Source: Hypsibius dujardini
Lineage: Eukaryota > Tardigrada > Eutardigrada > Parachela > Hypsibiidae
Direction: 5' to 3'
Assembly: GCA_001579985.1 (NCBI GenBank)
Contig: LRSR01002643.1
Span: 1 to 39,372 of the forward strand
Length of the DNA: 39,372 bases
The notes under the pieces were generated by a model. That model searched no databases, was not told the origin of the DNA, and worked only from the letters and a program-made list of their open reading frames with translations. Positions 30,288-39,372 of the stretch are shown in pieces. Made by a program: the position numbers and the translations under genes. The first letter of the stretch is position 1. The number at the start of each line of letters is the position of its first letter.

Positions 30288-32836
30288 GTTCGCGAAACCG
30301 TGCACGGAGACTTCCGAGCCAGCTATTGCCTCGGCTATTACGGCCACGACTCAGTCGATGATATGCCGATGCAAATGTTGCCTCAGAGCTTTCGCGATGA
30401 AGTCGCTCGCCGTTTACAGCTTGAAGTCGCTCCGACTGATGTTTTAAGAAGTCTTAGAACGGCAGCTTGGAAGACGTTTGAAAAAGGTACGTTTTGGTAA
30501 CGAGCGATGGAGAACGGAGCTATGCTATAAGAATCCGTATAGGTATCATTTTCTTAGTGGGTCCCGAAGCAAATAATTCCGCTATATACAAATATTGATT
30601 TGTCCGAATTTAGCTCCAAAAGGAAAAATAAGTTTTTTTTCAATTCAATAACTTACCTATATATAGCAAGTCAACCAAATAATAATCAATAAACAATTTT
30701 TTTTAAATTGATCACGGACTTTGGTGGCCTGTATATTGATCACTGACCACTTGGGGGGGGGGGACATTCACGAAATTGACATACTTCATATTAATTTTCA
30801 AATGGTTTGCCAACAAGAGAAATGTATGCGATGTTGAGTGTTATTCACAACATTCAAGGAGAGATCAATCTCGGGAGGTCCAGTTCCAATTAGGCTGACG
30901 ATTTTGCCGCGCTTGATGTGTCGGCCGAACAACAGCGACAGTTAGCGGCAAATGGACGGACGCTCTTATTTCTTAAAAATAAGAACAAGACGCACTCGCG
31001 GTATACCGAACTTCTGGCTGGACATTTCATTGCGGTGATCCAGTCAGATTTCCAGCGTGAGGTGCTGCGGCGGACGGTCACAAAGGCACCTGCATTGATG
31101 CACCACATGGAGCAGCTAACGATGCAGAAGTCAAGTTAGTGACCTTGGTGGTTCTGGACGACACCGAGCGAGGAATACCGGTTGCGCATGGTCTCCTCAA
31201 TCACGAGGACACGACTTCTCTGCAGATGTTTTTAACGTACTGCTTGACCAACTGCTGCCGCTTTGAATCCCTTGGTTTTTGTCGATGGAGCGGATGCGTT
31301 TTTTAACGCTTGGTTTCTGGTAGTTAATGACTCTTCCAAAAAGCTATTGTGCACGTGGCACGTGCTCAAAAACGTCACGCAGAAGATCAACGGCTACGTG
31401 AAGAAGCCAGACAAGGCACAACGAATACTCTCGGCGTTTCGTTCAGTGATGTTCGTTCACACGGCTGAGACATGTGTTGCAGCTCTGGCCGCGCTACGGA
31501 CTGAAGTCGCACCCTGCACGAATGCGGAGTAGTATCTCGAAGTGCACTACCTCAAAAAGGTCGACCAGTGGGCCCTTATTTATCGTCTCAGTTGCCGAAT
31601 GTCTATTAGTACTTACATCAAAAGTTTTCACAGGTAAAACCAGTCCCTATGTCTGGCGACCCATCCGTTAGAAAGCCACCCTTTTTCTGGTCATCCGTCA
31701 GTGTGTCTCCATAGGCTTCTGTCAGTATTTTTACCCATCTGCTAATATGTTTAGCCGTCCATCCATAAAAGTAGCTTCTCTTTCTCCGGTCATTCGTCCT
31801 TTTGTCACAATTGGCATTTGACTGGATGTTCCATCTTCCGTTTGAGCCTGTAGTTGCATTTTGAATTTTTCGATCATTAAGACACGGGCACCTCCGCTTT
31901 CTCATTGCGAATCGGGTCAATGATCTTTACGAGAAGCTCCTGGAGTTCTCCTGGCAAACGAAAGTGAAACGCGCGGTGGATGCAGCCAAGAGTATTCCTT
32001 CCTCGCGCATGGTTGCTGATACGGCGGAGCATGAGACTACCATGGCTAGTAAGCTATTGTATCATTTTATTCGCGATTCTAAGAGCCGTTGATTGTGCGA
32101 GAAGGACGAAGGGACCAGTTATGTTCTAACAATATCTTCATGCGAAATCGAATCCTTTGGTATTAGATACTCAAAATGCATTCACTTTTGCGTGCATCGC
32201 ATGATATGCCAGTGTCAGCATGCAATTAGCGGTTTTCGCTATTGCAAGCATGCCCATATGTTCTGTAATGAGTTGACGAAACCGGAATACTCCGCGGACC
32301 TTGTTGACTTGAAAGTTCATTCGAAACAAGTTCGAGTTGTTACACATTTTGCATCAAGCTAGATTTGCGAAGTGAAAATTTGAGCGCCAAAATTTTTCTG
32401 TTTTAAGGTTCCGGATTATTTTTCCGCGAGAGAAACTGTGCCAAATTCCGGTATCTCCGTTACTCTACCTGATCTGCAAGAGTCTTCTGAATTTCAAGAC
32501 CTGGCAGACCACGACTGTGTGCCCGCGTAAGTTTATCTGCTATTGGTTCTTATACCAAGAGAATCAAAGTGGTATTCGATTTACCAAATCCCATGTTTTT
32601 TATTTTCTTGCTGCAGGTCACTAGAATGTCACTTCAAGCGAATCCGCGACTTCGTTGACTTCGGCAGTACAAGCTCAAACGCAGTCGTCATCGAAAAAAT
32701 CAAAGCCATTTCGAATTATATTGGCGAGCGCCACTCGTCGAACGGGGACTCAGGTAAACTTGTTCGCGGGAATTCCAGAGTCCGTAAGCGATCCCGAAAA
32801 TACCGGAAAAAGACGAGCAAGACTAAAAGAATTTGA
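30288..32836 (+). pseudogene. MULE transposase with SWIM finger, copy B, nearly full but broken
   Basis: Exon 30288-30486 reads SYCLGYYGHDSVDDMPMQML and ends AAWKTFEK before a GTACGT donor. The next block (from about 30807) reads GLPTREMYAMLSVIHNIQGE, has an in-frame TAG, then ADDFAALDVSAEQQRQLAAN. The catalytic region follows: CIDAPHGAANDAEVKLVTLV (first Asp at 31097-31099), DDTERGIPVAHGLLNHEDTT, then after a frameshift FVDGADAFFNAW (second Asp at 31284-31286) and LLCTWHVLKNV. A later block NRVNDLYEKLLEFSWQTKVK is followed by a SWIM zinc finger (CQC...CKH, 32207-32251). The last exon is basic and ends in a stop. The N-terminal exon of copy A is missing here. One stop and at least one frameshift argue against activity. 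Confidence 0.85.
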
Positions 32837-33128
32837 GTTAAGGTTCATGGTGGTACTAGGTCTCGTTCATTTACGCTTATTATTACGCAGCAACAAACTT
32901 GGCTGGTGGGAGATGTCTTGGGAAATATGATAATGATTCTAGCATACAGTCATTGCCTTAAGCCATGTAATATATACACGTACTTTAGGTTTTTCTGGAA
33001 TTACAAACTTATGCAATAAAGATATGTTTGTCACTACATTCAGGTCTTGTGGACATATTAACCAGTCAGGAAGAAGCGCTATGAATAACAAGCTAAAACA
33101 ACAGGCATTCGGTGACAACACATGCCAT

Positions 33129-33777
33129 TCAATATTCAATGTGACCAACGGCGAGACCGGTGGCTTGCTCAAATACAGACACAGCGCTCTCGTCTCGCAA
33201 TCTAATGCCACGAAAGCGAGGCTCATTGTCGGTAGCACCATTGCCACTGGCTTTGTCGATGTGATAGAGTCGGATAATTTCATTTCCCAGAGCTTCATGG
33301 AAGTCTTTCGGTTGATCGAAACACTCCCGTTCAATAGTCCTGTAATAAACACAGTTGTAAATTGATGCGCTGCTCCCCCAAATACACGTCCGCTACATGA
33401 CTGGCTACATTACCGGCTACGTTACCGGCTACGTAACAAGCTACACTACCCGTTACAGTGCTCGTTACATCAATGCCCTGTACTCGGCAAAAAACTTACC
33501 GACGGAAGAAGAGGCGTAAATTTTTTGCCATGACATTTTTTCCCGGTTCGTCGGTAATTTTTTTTCGCATTGCTGATGCCTTCTTTCGGCGGAATCGACT
33601 TGAAGTTCTTCAGCAACCTACACCAAGATTCACCAATTGAAGGAGAAACACAGAGCAGATTGTCGAACGATTCATTGATCTATACCAGAGAAACGCAGTC
33701 TTACCATTTTATGTGCGTTTTTTTTCCTGCTTGAGTGCAACACCAAACACGGCAAAGTTGCGGAGGTCGTCCGGTCC
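33129..33777 (-). pseudogene. Convergent partner gene of MULE copy B
   Basis: The last exon (33339-33129) is open: TIERECFDQPKDFHEALGNE, IIRLYHIDKASGNGATDNEP, RFRGIRLRDESAVSVFEQAT, GLAVGHIEY, stop. An upstream basic block (about 33640-33514; GISNAKKNYRRTGK, then with a shift NVMAKNLRLFFRR) and the short DDLRNFAVFGVALKQEKKRT block near 33775-33715 match copy A. The 5' acidic part is lost at the junction with the dioxygenase duplicate. The better preserved last exon suggests it decayed later than copy A. Family not recognised. Confidence 0.55.
33378..33480 (-). repeat. GTAGCCGGTAAC array in the partner-gene intron (copy B)
   Basis: On the minus strand: TGTAACGAGCACTGTAACGG, GTAGTGTAGC, GTTACGTAGCCGGTAACGTAGCCGGTAATGTAGCC. 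It is the same unit and the same intronic position as in copy A. Confidence 0.65.
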
Positions 33778-33799
33778 AAAGTTGCGGAGGAGGTTCATT

Positions 33800-34210
33800 G
33801 GTTGTCTCGATTCCTTGCTCGTCAATTTTTCAAAGTCCTTATTCATTCGTTGCTCCTTCGTGTGTTCGCTTTTTATTGGTTCGTCCGTCCGCTCATTCTT
33901 CGTTGTCTTTGTATAATCGTTATTGACTGTCCATTTCCTAGTATGTTACCTCGTTTTTCGTGCGATCACTGTTTGTTCGCTCGTTCACTCGTTCATCTGT
34001 TCACTTCGTTCGTTTGCTCATTCATTCTTCCTTTCATTTGGTCGCTTATTCGTTCGATCGTTCATTTTTACTAGTGACGTTTGTTTGTTCATTCACTCGT
34101 ACGTTTTTGCGTTCGTGCCATCATTCATTCGTTCCCTCATTCCTTCGTCTGTTCACTTGTGACGTTCGTTTGGTCGGTCGTTCGTTTGCCAAATTCCCTT
34201 TTCTTCTTCC
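33800..34210 (+). repeat. Tetranucleotide tract before the duplicated dioxygenase exons
   Basis: CATTCGTT/TCGTTCGT units ending CGTTCGTTTGGTCGGTCGTTCG, matching intron 2 of the complete dioxygenase gene. This is duplicated intron sequence. Confidence 0.7.
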
Positions 34211-34214
34211 ATAG

Positions 34215-34608
34215 AAATGCCGGATACGACTCATCACAGGGAACAGTGGTTTCTACACCTATTCCACCACCATGCCTGGACGGTATGCGAGCCCAGTCTT
34301 GGGACCGGACTTCAGAGCCGTTCACGTCCACGTGAAAGTCACATCGTTGGACTCAAACAACAAGCCGACTGGACGGACTCTAACGTTACTACAGTATTTT
34401 GTCCTCGGTAAGAAGAATGTTCCCGTCGCAATGCCTATTCAAATTTAATCCAAAGGACTTTTAACCTTCAGATATGTACATGGGGAAGAAGGACGTCTGC
34501 ACCGAGTGCCGCTCCGACGATCCAACCCTCATCACCCATCTCCACCATAGTTACGACATCAAGACATTTGATGGGGTTCATGACATTTTGCTGGCGGCAA
34601 TCTTCTAA
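34215..34608 (+). pseudogene. Duplicate of intradiol dioxygenase exons 3-4
   Basis: Exons 34215-34407 and 34472-34608 have exactly the lengths, phases and splice sites of exons 3 and 4 of the gene at 1.6 kb, with no stop or shift. They encode MPGRYASP and RAVHVHVKV, that is, one Tyr and both His iron ligands. The exons with the signal peptide and the first Tyr ligand are absent: the upstream sequence is duplicated intron and then MULE partner-gene sequence. Changes include several replacements (for example T to I and P to S). Alone it cannot form the iron site. Homology with the first copy ends just after the stop, before the hAT insertion point. Confidence 0.85.
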
Positions 34609-34778
34609 ATAATATACAAAAAAGTTAAACGAACCTACAGACACACCACAGCGTACAGTACCGCATACAGTGGGGGAAATTCCGTTAGCCAAAGTCGGAA
34701 CGAGGAATCGGGCTAATCCTCACCATTGACAATGCCAATCATTGTCAAAAGACGTTTCATTGTCACAAAGGGTACTGA

Positions 34779-35067
34779 ATTCAAAGCTCGCTTAGTTTGC
34801 AGCGTTTATTTCGCTATTTCAAACTCGCTAACTTCACTGATTTTGCAGATAACCGAGGCAAGAAGCCTTTTCTCGGTTATCTGCTTGCTAATTGTGTGCA
34901 CCTCTCTTCTGAGTGGTCCACGTGAGTTGAGATTAGCGAAGGAGACACAGCCAAAGGTAAATCAGCGGGTGTGTCCTCGTATAACCGTTGCAAGGACGTG
35001 CAAAACCCGGGAAATTAGCGAGTCTGAAATAGCGAAATAAACGCTGCAAAATAAGCGAGCTTTGAAT
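34779..35067. mobile_element. MITE with about 69-bp TIRs and an internal hairpin
   Basis: The left end (ATTCAAAGCTCGCTTAGTTTGCAGCG ...) and the complement of the right end (ATTCAAAGCTCGCTTATTTTGCAGCG ...) match over about 69 bp with a handful of differences, including GTTTATTTCGCTATTTCA. Inside, 34846-34857 and 34872-34883 form a perfect 12-bp hairpin (CAGATAACCGAG). No coding content. A clear TSD is not visible. Confidence 0.8.
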
Positions 35068-35069
35068 GT

Positions 35070-35740
35070 CCTTATAATGAATTGTTGATTTGACTTCCCG
35101 CTCTGAGCCCACCGAACTCTGCTTTTCAATCCAGTCAAGACTTTTAAATCCAGTCAAGAGTTTTTAGCAAGGATATATACCCCTATGAGTCCCACTCTTC
35201 CCACCTTTCGCCTATTGTCACATTCCCACCCGTTTGAATTTAAATTTAAATTAAATTGACATAGAAATAGAATTTCTTTACCAGGTTCCTTACTTTACTG
35301 TAAAACTTAATTACCTTATATTGAACTGAAGAACTATATCAGTAAGGAGGTGAACCTGGAACACAAAGGCTCAAGGGGGCCTAAAGGGGGCCTGAAGTGG
35401 ACCCCTGCTGAAAACCGTCTGACCCTCCGCTGTGGGCAGCTCGGTTTGAGTTGCAACTCAAATAAAAATTAATTAATTAATTAAAACAAAAAAATTTAGG
35501 GGAGGAACAAGTGAAACTCTTTAAAAAAAATTAATAAAAAATTAAAAGAATTAGGGGGCGGGGGGGGGAGCAAAAAACGGGCAGCTAGGGGTAACTCCGC
35601 CATTGCTGTCAGCTGCCCGCATCACTTGTTGAATCTCGTGACTGGCGACACCAGCACGTTCTTTGGTTTTTTGTGTTCAACCTAAATATTTTTCCCTCCG
35701 GAACTTCTCGAAATTTTTTGTGTTTCGTTTCTCCATCCAT
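35070..35740. other. No gene recognised
   Basis: AT-rich with A runs, a G-rich stretch at 35558-35568, and GGGGGCCT motifs near 35377-35396 that recall the MITE ends in segment R but are too short to call. Confidence 0.4.
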
Positions 35741-35745
35741 TTAAA

Positions 35746-36536
35746 ATGAAATTTTCATGCTTGTTGTGAGTTTTGGAAATCTTGGGGATGTGTCAGGAAT
35801 CATTTTGATGTGTTCCCGGATGCATTTACGATAGCCTCGGAGCTGTTGTTTGTGCCGATTTAGACATTGCAAAAATCAAACTGCCAACCAGCCCCGGCGC
35901 CACCATTGACCGAGTTTTTTTGAAATGCAAAATCGTGTCTGATATTTTGCATTTGGTGTTTCAATTAAGATACAGATGATTTTTTTTTGATTTTAACGTG
36001 TTTTGACAGTCGATTGATTGATTGTAGGTCATTCTGCGCGGCAACAACTTTGGAAATTTTAATCTTACTGAACTACTGAACGCGTATCCCAATCTGACTG
36101 TTGTCAATCTGCGGAACAATCCATACCTGCAGTGCACCGCTCTCGAGTCTATGGATTTCATCGTGCTAACTGACCATTGCCCTTACGCTATAAGTAAGTT
36201 GTTTGAGTTGCAACTCTAACGTTTGTAAAAATCGGATTCGCTTCGGCTTTTCAAGTTTACAGAGAAAGCTACTTCGACGGATAGCATCACTTCACCCATA
36301 CCGACTGCTGTCTTGTCGAAGAAGGTATTTGAAGTGGTCGTTTTGCGTAGCAATGACGCCAACACCCAACAGATCAAAGAAGCAAGCAAGATGACGACGA
36401 TTGGAACCCTCTGAACGTACTGTATGCTGTTGTTGGATTGGCGGCGATCATGCTGCTGGCGCACACCATGTACAAGCGCAGCAAGACGGTCAACGGAGCG
36501 TTTGTCTTGGAAGATCTCGAAATTAATAGTCTCTAG
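35746..36536 (+). pseudogene. Small leucine-rich-repeat membrane protein gene, apparently damaged
   Basis: A start MKFSCLL with donor GTGAGT is followed by a block with the look of an LRR N-terminal cap (CVPGCIYDSLGAVVCADLDI, then AKIKLPTSPGATIDRVFLK). In its frame a TGA lies just upstream. Exon 36028-36191 is a clear LRR with C-terminal cap: ILRGNNFGNFNLTELLNAYP, NLTVVNLRNNPYLQC, ... TDHC. The final part reads TSTDSITSPIPTAVLSKKVF and, in a different frame, DDDDWNPLNVLYAVVGLAAI and MLLAHTMYKR, a single membrane helix with a short cytoplasmic tail ending in TAG. The stop and the frame change suggest a pseudogene, unless sequencing errors or unusual splicing explain them. Confidence 0.5.
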
Positions 36537-36539
36537 ATA

Positions 36540-36950
36540 ACTTTAGGGTCTGCAGATGTTCGCCGTCTGGACACCTGACCGTTAACTTTTGTTTTTACTT
36601 AGAAGTCTTTCTTTTCAAAACCAAATTCATTTTTTTTGTATTCTTTCAATTTGAAGTTGGCATCCATCACCAACGGTCAATTCTTTAGCTTCTTTCTGGT
36701 TTGGTCGAGAAACGTGAGAAAAAAGATTGAGTTGAAATCGAGTGCAGGGTGTGAGCCTCCAAAACAAAGCCAAAGCAAACAGTTGGTTAATTAAGATGAC
36801 ATCCGTAGTTTTTGGGGTTTGGCTGCAATTGCCTCACTGGTCGCTCGCGTGCCCAATGGACATAAAGAAGCAGACAGTAGGCCTCGCCACAAGTTCGGGG
36901 TGGATGTTTGTATGACGCTAGCTTGAATATAATTTTGGAGGGGCGGAGAC
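36540..36950. other. Intergenic; no gene recognised
   Basis: Sequence between the LRR gene and the next promoter. Short frames only. Confidence 0.4.
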
Positions 36951-36956
36951 TGTGAC

Positions 36957-36964
36957 TATATAAG
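36957..36964 (+). promoter_or_regulatory. TATA box
   Basis: TATATAAG preceded by a GGGGCGGA motif and followed about 30 bases later by possible start sites (around 36988). It lies about 60 bases before the coding sequence of the next plus-strand gene. Confidence 0.55.
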
Positions 36965-37020
36965 CATTTGCGTAAGCAAGGGAAAACATTATTCAACTGC
37001 TTTTCAACATTTTTACATGC

Positions 37021-37766
37021 TTACCCGACATACCAAAATTCCTGAAAGCCCACCTTCCTTTAGGCATAAAAGACCATCGCGACCTCATTCTGGGTGCGGG
37101 AGCTGTCACTGTTTCCATTCAAAAGAAATTTGGTCGAGGCGGTGTTCGCCTGGCAGAATCCGGAAACGAAATCAATAAGATGAGTGAAATCTTTGGAGAC
37201 GGAAAAAGACCAAAAGGTGAATTCGGAGTCAATCTCAACACGTACGACAATCTCTCTAACTTTTGCGACACTATGATCAGCAATCGCGATTTGTGGCGCA
37301 AACACCCTGATTTGAATTTGTACATCCAACAGGTAGATGATGCATGTGTTTAATTAGAGTTTGAGTTGGAATTCAAACCGTTTTTTTTGTGTATGTGCAG
37401 AAGAACAACGAAATACGCGCAAATGAAGGCCAGTGCCTCAAACTGGACCTGGAAAATAACGTGGAATACGGGAGAATGCAACAACTTCTCCCGCAGTACA
37501 ATTACCACGACAGTGCGGCGCCTTACGCAGCAGTTCAGGCGATGAACCCGTTGCCCATCATTCAACGCGATGTTCTCATCTATCAGCCCTCACAGTTGCA
37601 GTTGCACAGTTGCATTGTCATCGAAATTCTCCTCCTCCTCTTCCTCTTCCGACAGCTCTTCATCGTACTCCATGTCGTTGTTAAAACCGCACCAGCTGGT
37701 ATTGTTTATAGTCCCCGTGGCAAAGTCGTATTGGAAATTGGGGCTCTCGATGACAAAGCGGACTGA
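37021..37766 (+). CDS. Novel protein gene, 5' end unresolved
   Basis: An open block to 37332 reads PKFLKAHLPLGIKDHRDLIL, GAGAVTVSIQKKFGRGGVRL, then NTYDNLSNFCDTMISNRDLW, and ends in IQQ with a GTAGAT donor. After TGCAG the next exon (37401-37766) reads KNNEIRANEGQCLKLDLENN and PQYNYHDSAAPYAAVQAMNP, and the frame stays open to TGA at 37766. The ATG at 37017 is in a different frame, so the start must come from a further exon or another codon. The last 177 bases are antisense to the coding end of the minus-strand gene, and their translation is hydrophobic and less credible. Family not recognised. Confidence 0.55.
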
Positions 37767-38768
37767 TCCGAGCTCCTTGTTTTTGATGGTCTTGACCTTC
37801 TTGAAGGAGTTGCGCTGCGTATTGCACTCACCGAAAGAGTGGTACTCCTTCACTCCCGACTTGAACCATTTCTTGATGAACAGGAGCTGGTCATTCTGGT
37901 AAAGGATGGCTAAATGTCCGGTCAGATTAAGGGTATCGCGGCTCTGAAAAATAATCGTTGGAGTTGCAACCCGAACGGTCTCTACGGCCTTGAGACTTAC
38001 CAGTTTGATGATTTTCCTCTGGCGACTGACCAGCCGCTCCAGGTAATCTAGACGAGCATTATCCATCTTTTCCTGCTTCTGTGAACATCGAGAACAATGG
38101 ACACTAAAATTAGAGCATGGGAAAAAATAAATTTTACAATGTTCTTCTTCTTGCTGGTACGGATAAAGCTCGCCCCCCGCTTGGTTTCTTTCTTTCCGGC
38201 CGCGCTCGCTTTCTTGACCTCCATTATCTTCACTGCTGCGGCGCGTTTCTCGTCGGTGCTACAGTCGACCACTTTCCCCAGCTCAGTGAAGAGGTCGATG
38301 TTGGTGGCCAGAAGGTTGTACCGTTCCGCGTCATCCTTGTCCTCACCCGTCGGCCATATGTACTTAAACATGAAGAGCGAGGGTCGGCCATCCTTCCGGC
38401 GCGGCTGGGCCTTCTGGGAGTATTCGGCAGTTTCCCCGGATAGCCACTTGTTCAGGAAAGGTTCCACGATAGTATTGAAGAAGTCGGTGGGAAATGATGC
38501 GACCTTTGCCATTGCTTTCCAGCCACCGTCTGTGTTAATGAACTTCTGTAAAAAATCAATTATAGTTGAAACTTGAACGCCCAAATGAAAATGTGTTTAC
38601 AAATGTCATATTTCGGCGTGCCAGCATGTAAACCTTGTTACGGACCTCGGACTGCACCTTGCGGTTTTTTATGTCTTCGTCTTTCTCGAGCTCCTGACAA
38701 CGGCGCTTAATGCCGCGGTAAATGCGCATCTCATCGACATCGGTGTTGGTCAATTCTGCGGTTCTCAT
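37590..38768 (-). CDS. Novel intracellular protein with acidic tail
   Basis: Minus-strand exons 38768-38601, 38545-38138, 38078-38001 and 37943-37590 join in phase 0 at every junction to give 335 residues. The start MRTAELTNTDVDEMRIYRGI is followed by a charged helix (KRRCQELEKDEDIKNRK). The middle contains DFFNTIVEPFLNKWLSGETA and a Lys-rich stretch (VKKASAAGKKETKRG), then a coiled coil (LDYLERLVSRQRKIIKL). The C-terminal region contains LAILYQNDQLLFIKKWFKSG and ends MEYDEELSEEEEEEENFDDN plus a short tail. Frames are intact and introns clean, so it is probably expressed. The basic and acidic segments suggest a nuclear or nucleic-acid-associated protein, but I do not recognise the family. Confidence 0.75.
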
Positions 38769-38916
38769 CCTCCGCGAGCGCTAAGATGTCTACCTCCGTT
38801 AGCTTCATTGGAAACAACTCAACTGCAACAGATTCGGTAATCGATCAATCAACCAGTTATTCCATCGTCCGCACGACGTTTAATCAAACAATCTACTGTA
38901 AACAAAAAGGACAAAT

Positions 38917-39111
38917 CTATTGGAAACGCTTCTTCTGAGCGTCGTCGAACGCTTTTTGGGACGCCTCCTTCTCCTTGGCGTCAGCCTCCTTCTCCTTCTC
39001 TTCCTTCTTCGCTTTGGCTGTCACCCTGCTTCTTTCCTTGTCCAGCAGCTTCCGGATATTGATGTCGGTGGTGGCAGCCGGCGAGCTGGAAGACGTGGAA
39101 GCTTGATTCAA
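38917..39111 (-). CDS. Last exon of a gene running off the window (coiled-coil protein)
   Basis: After a plausible acceptor (CCGAACAG) the minus-strand frame reads LNQASTSSSSPAATTDINIR, KLLDKERSRVTAKAKKEEKE, KEADAKEKEASQKAFDDAQK, KRFQ and stops at 38917. It is a Ser-rich linker followed by a Lys/Glu/Ala-rich, probably coiled-coil, C-terminus. Earlier exons lie beyond 39112 or outside the window. It is upstream of and on the same strand as the 335-residue gene. Function unknown. Confidence 0.5.
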   Translation of the reverse strand: MNQASTSSSSPAATTDINIRKLLDKERSRVTAKAKKEEKEKEADAKEKEASQKAFDDAQKKRFQ

Positions 39112-39372
39112 CTGTTCGGTCGGAGCAGCAGCAAAAAAAACAACGGCACACAAACCACAACAATAACCAAAACGGCAACAGCAACAGCGGCAAAAAAATG
39201 ATGGCGGAGAGAGAGGTTGTGGGACGAGGGATCGATGTAAACATTTCGTCGGAGAGATGGGAGTACACAAAATGTTAGGAAAATCCAAAAACAAATGCAA
39301 TTGATTTGGCTTGGTCTTTTGCACGCATGCGGCATCACTGCTATACAACAATGGCGGAGTAACCCCTAGCTG

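Noticed and set aside
38097-38576. 159-codon plus-strand frame
   Set aside because: Antisense of the 38545-38138 exon, whose minus frame joins neighbours in phase.

Overview
This is eukaryotic DNA, almost certainly from a small-genome invertebrate animal. Genes are split into short exons by mostly short GT-AG introns, there is a eukaryotic 5S rRNA gene with a pol III terminator, and the window is crowded with class II transposons. The gene at 1.6-2.9 kb is a secreted intradiol ring-cleavage dioxygenase. In animals this family is best known from spider mites and tardigrades and is generally regarded as horizontally acquired, so a tardigrade is my best guess and a mite the alternative. I cannot name the species.

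Layout. 0.2-0.3 kb: 5S rRNA (minus). 1.6-2.9 kb: complete four-exon dioxygenase gene (plus). 2.9-4.8 kb: a hAT remnant and a 746-bp non-autonomous DNA transposon with long terminal inverted repeats (TIRs) and a clean target-site duplication (TSD). 5.3-7.8 kb: no recognisable gene. 7.85-9.4 kb: complete four-exon secreted protein gene (minus). 11.1-12.5 kb: low-complexity tract. 12.5-15.6 kb: internally deleted Mutator-like (MULE) transposase (plus) with a decayed convergent partner gene (minus). 16.6-18.3 kb and 27.2-28.6 kb: the C-terminal and N-terminal halves of what looks like one F-box/WD40 gene (minus). Between the halves lie a BEN-domain gene (18.9-21.9 kb, minus) and an EnSpm/CACTA-type transposase (22.8-26.9 kb, minus). 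29.1-29.9 kb: a second copy of the 3' end of the F-box/WD40 gene. 30.3-33.8 kb: a second, more complete MULE copy with the same convergent partner. 34.2-34.6 kb: a duplicate of dioxygenase exons 3-4. 34.8-35.1 kb: a MITE. 35.7-36.5 kb: a damaged-looking leucine-rich-repeat membrane protein gene. 37.0-39.3 kb: two convergent, tail-overlapping novel genes and the end of a third.

How it fits together. The window is dominated by transposon insertion and segmental duplication around a few host genes. The F-box/WD40 halves together give about 448 residues, and the two intervening genes behave like the transposase and accessory gene of one element, so I read the 18.9-27.1 kb block as an insertion that split the host gene. 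Three segments occur twice in the same orientation (dioxygenase 3' half, MULE plus partner, WD40 3' end), which implies repeated local duplication. The clearest single events are a 181-bp hAT-type MITE that landed on a splice donor and duplicated it, ACTAAA-rich repeats recurring in introns, and introns carrying arrays of GTAAC-like motifs resembling 5' splice sites.

All gene models are read by eye from exon frames and splice sites, without alignment or expression data.
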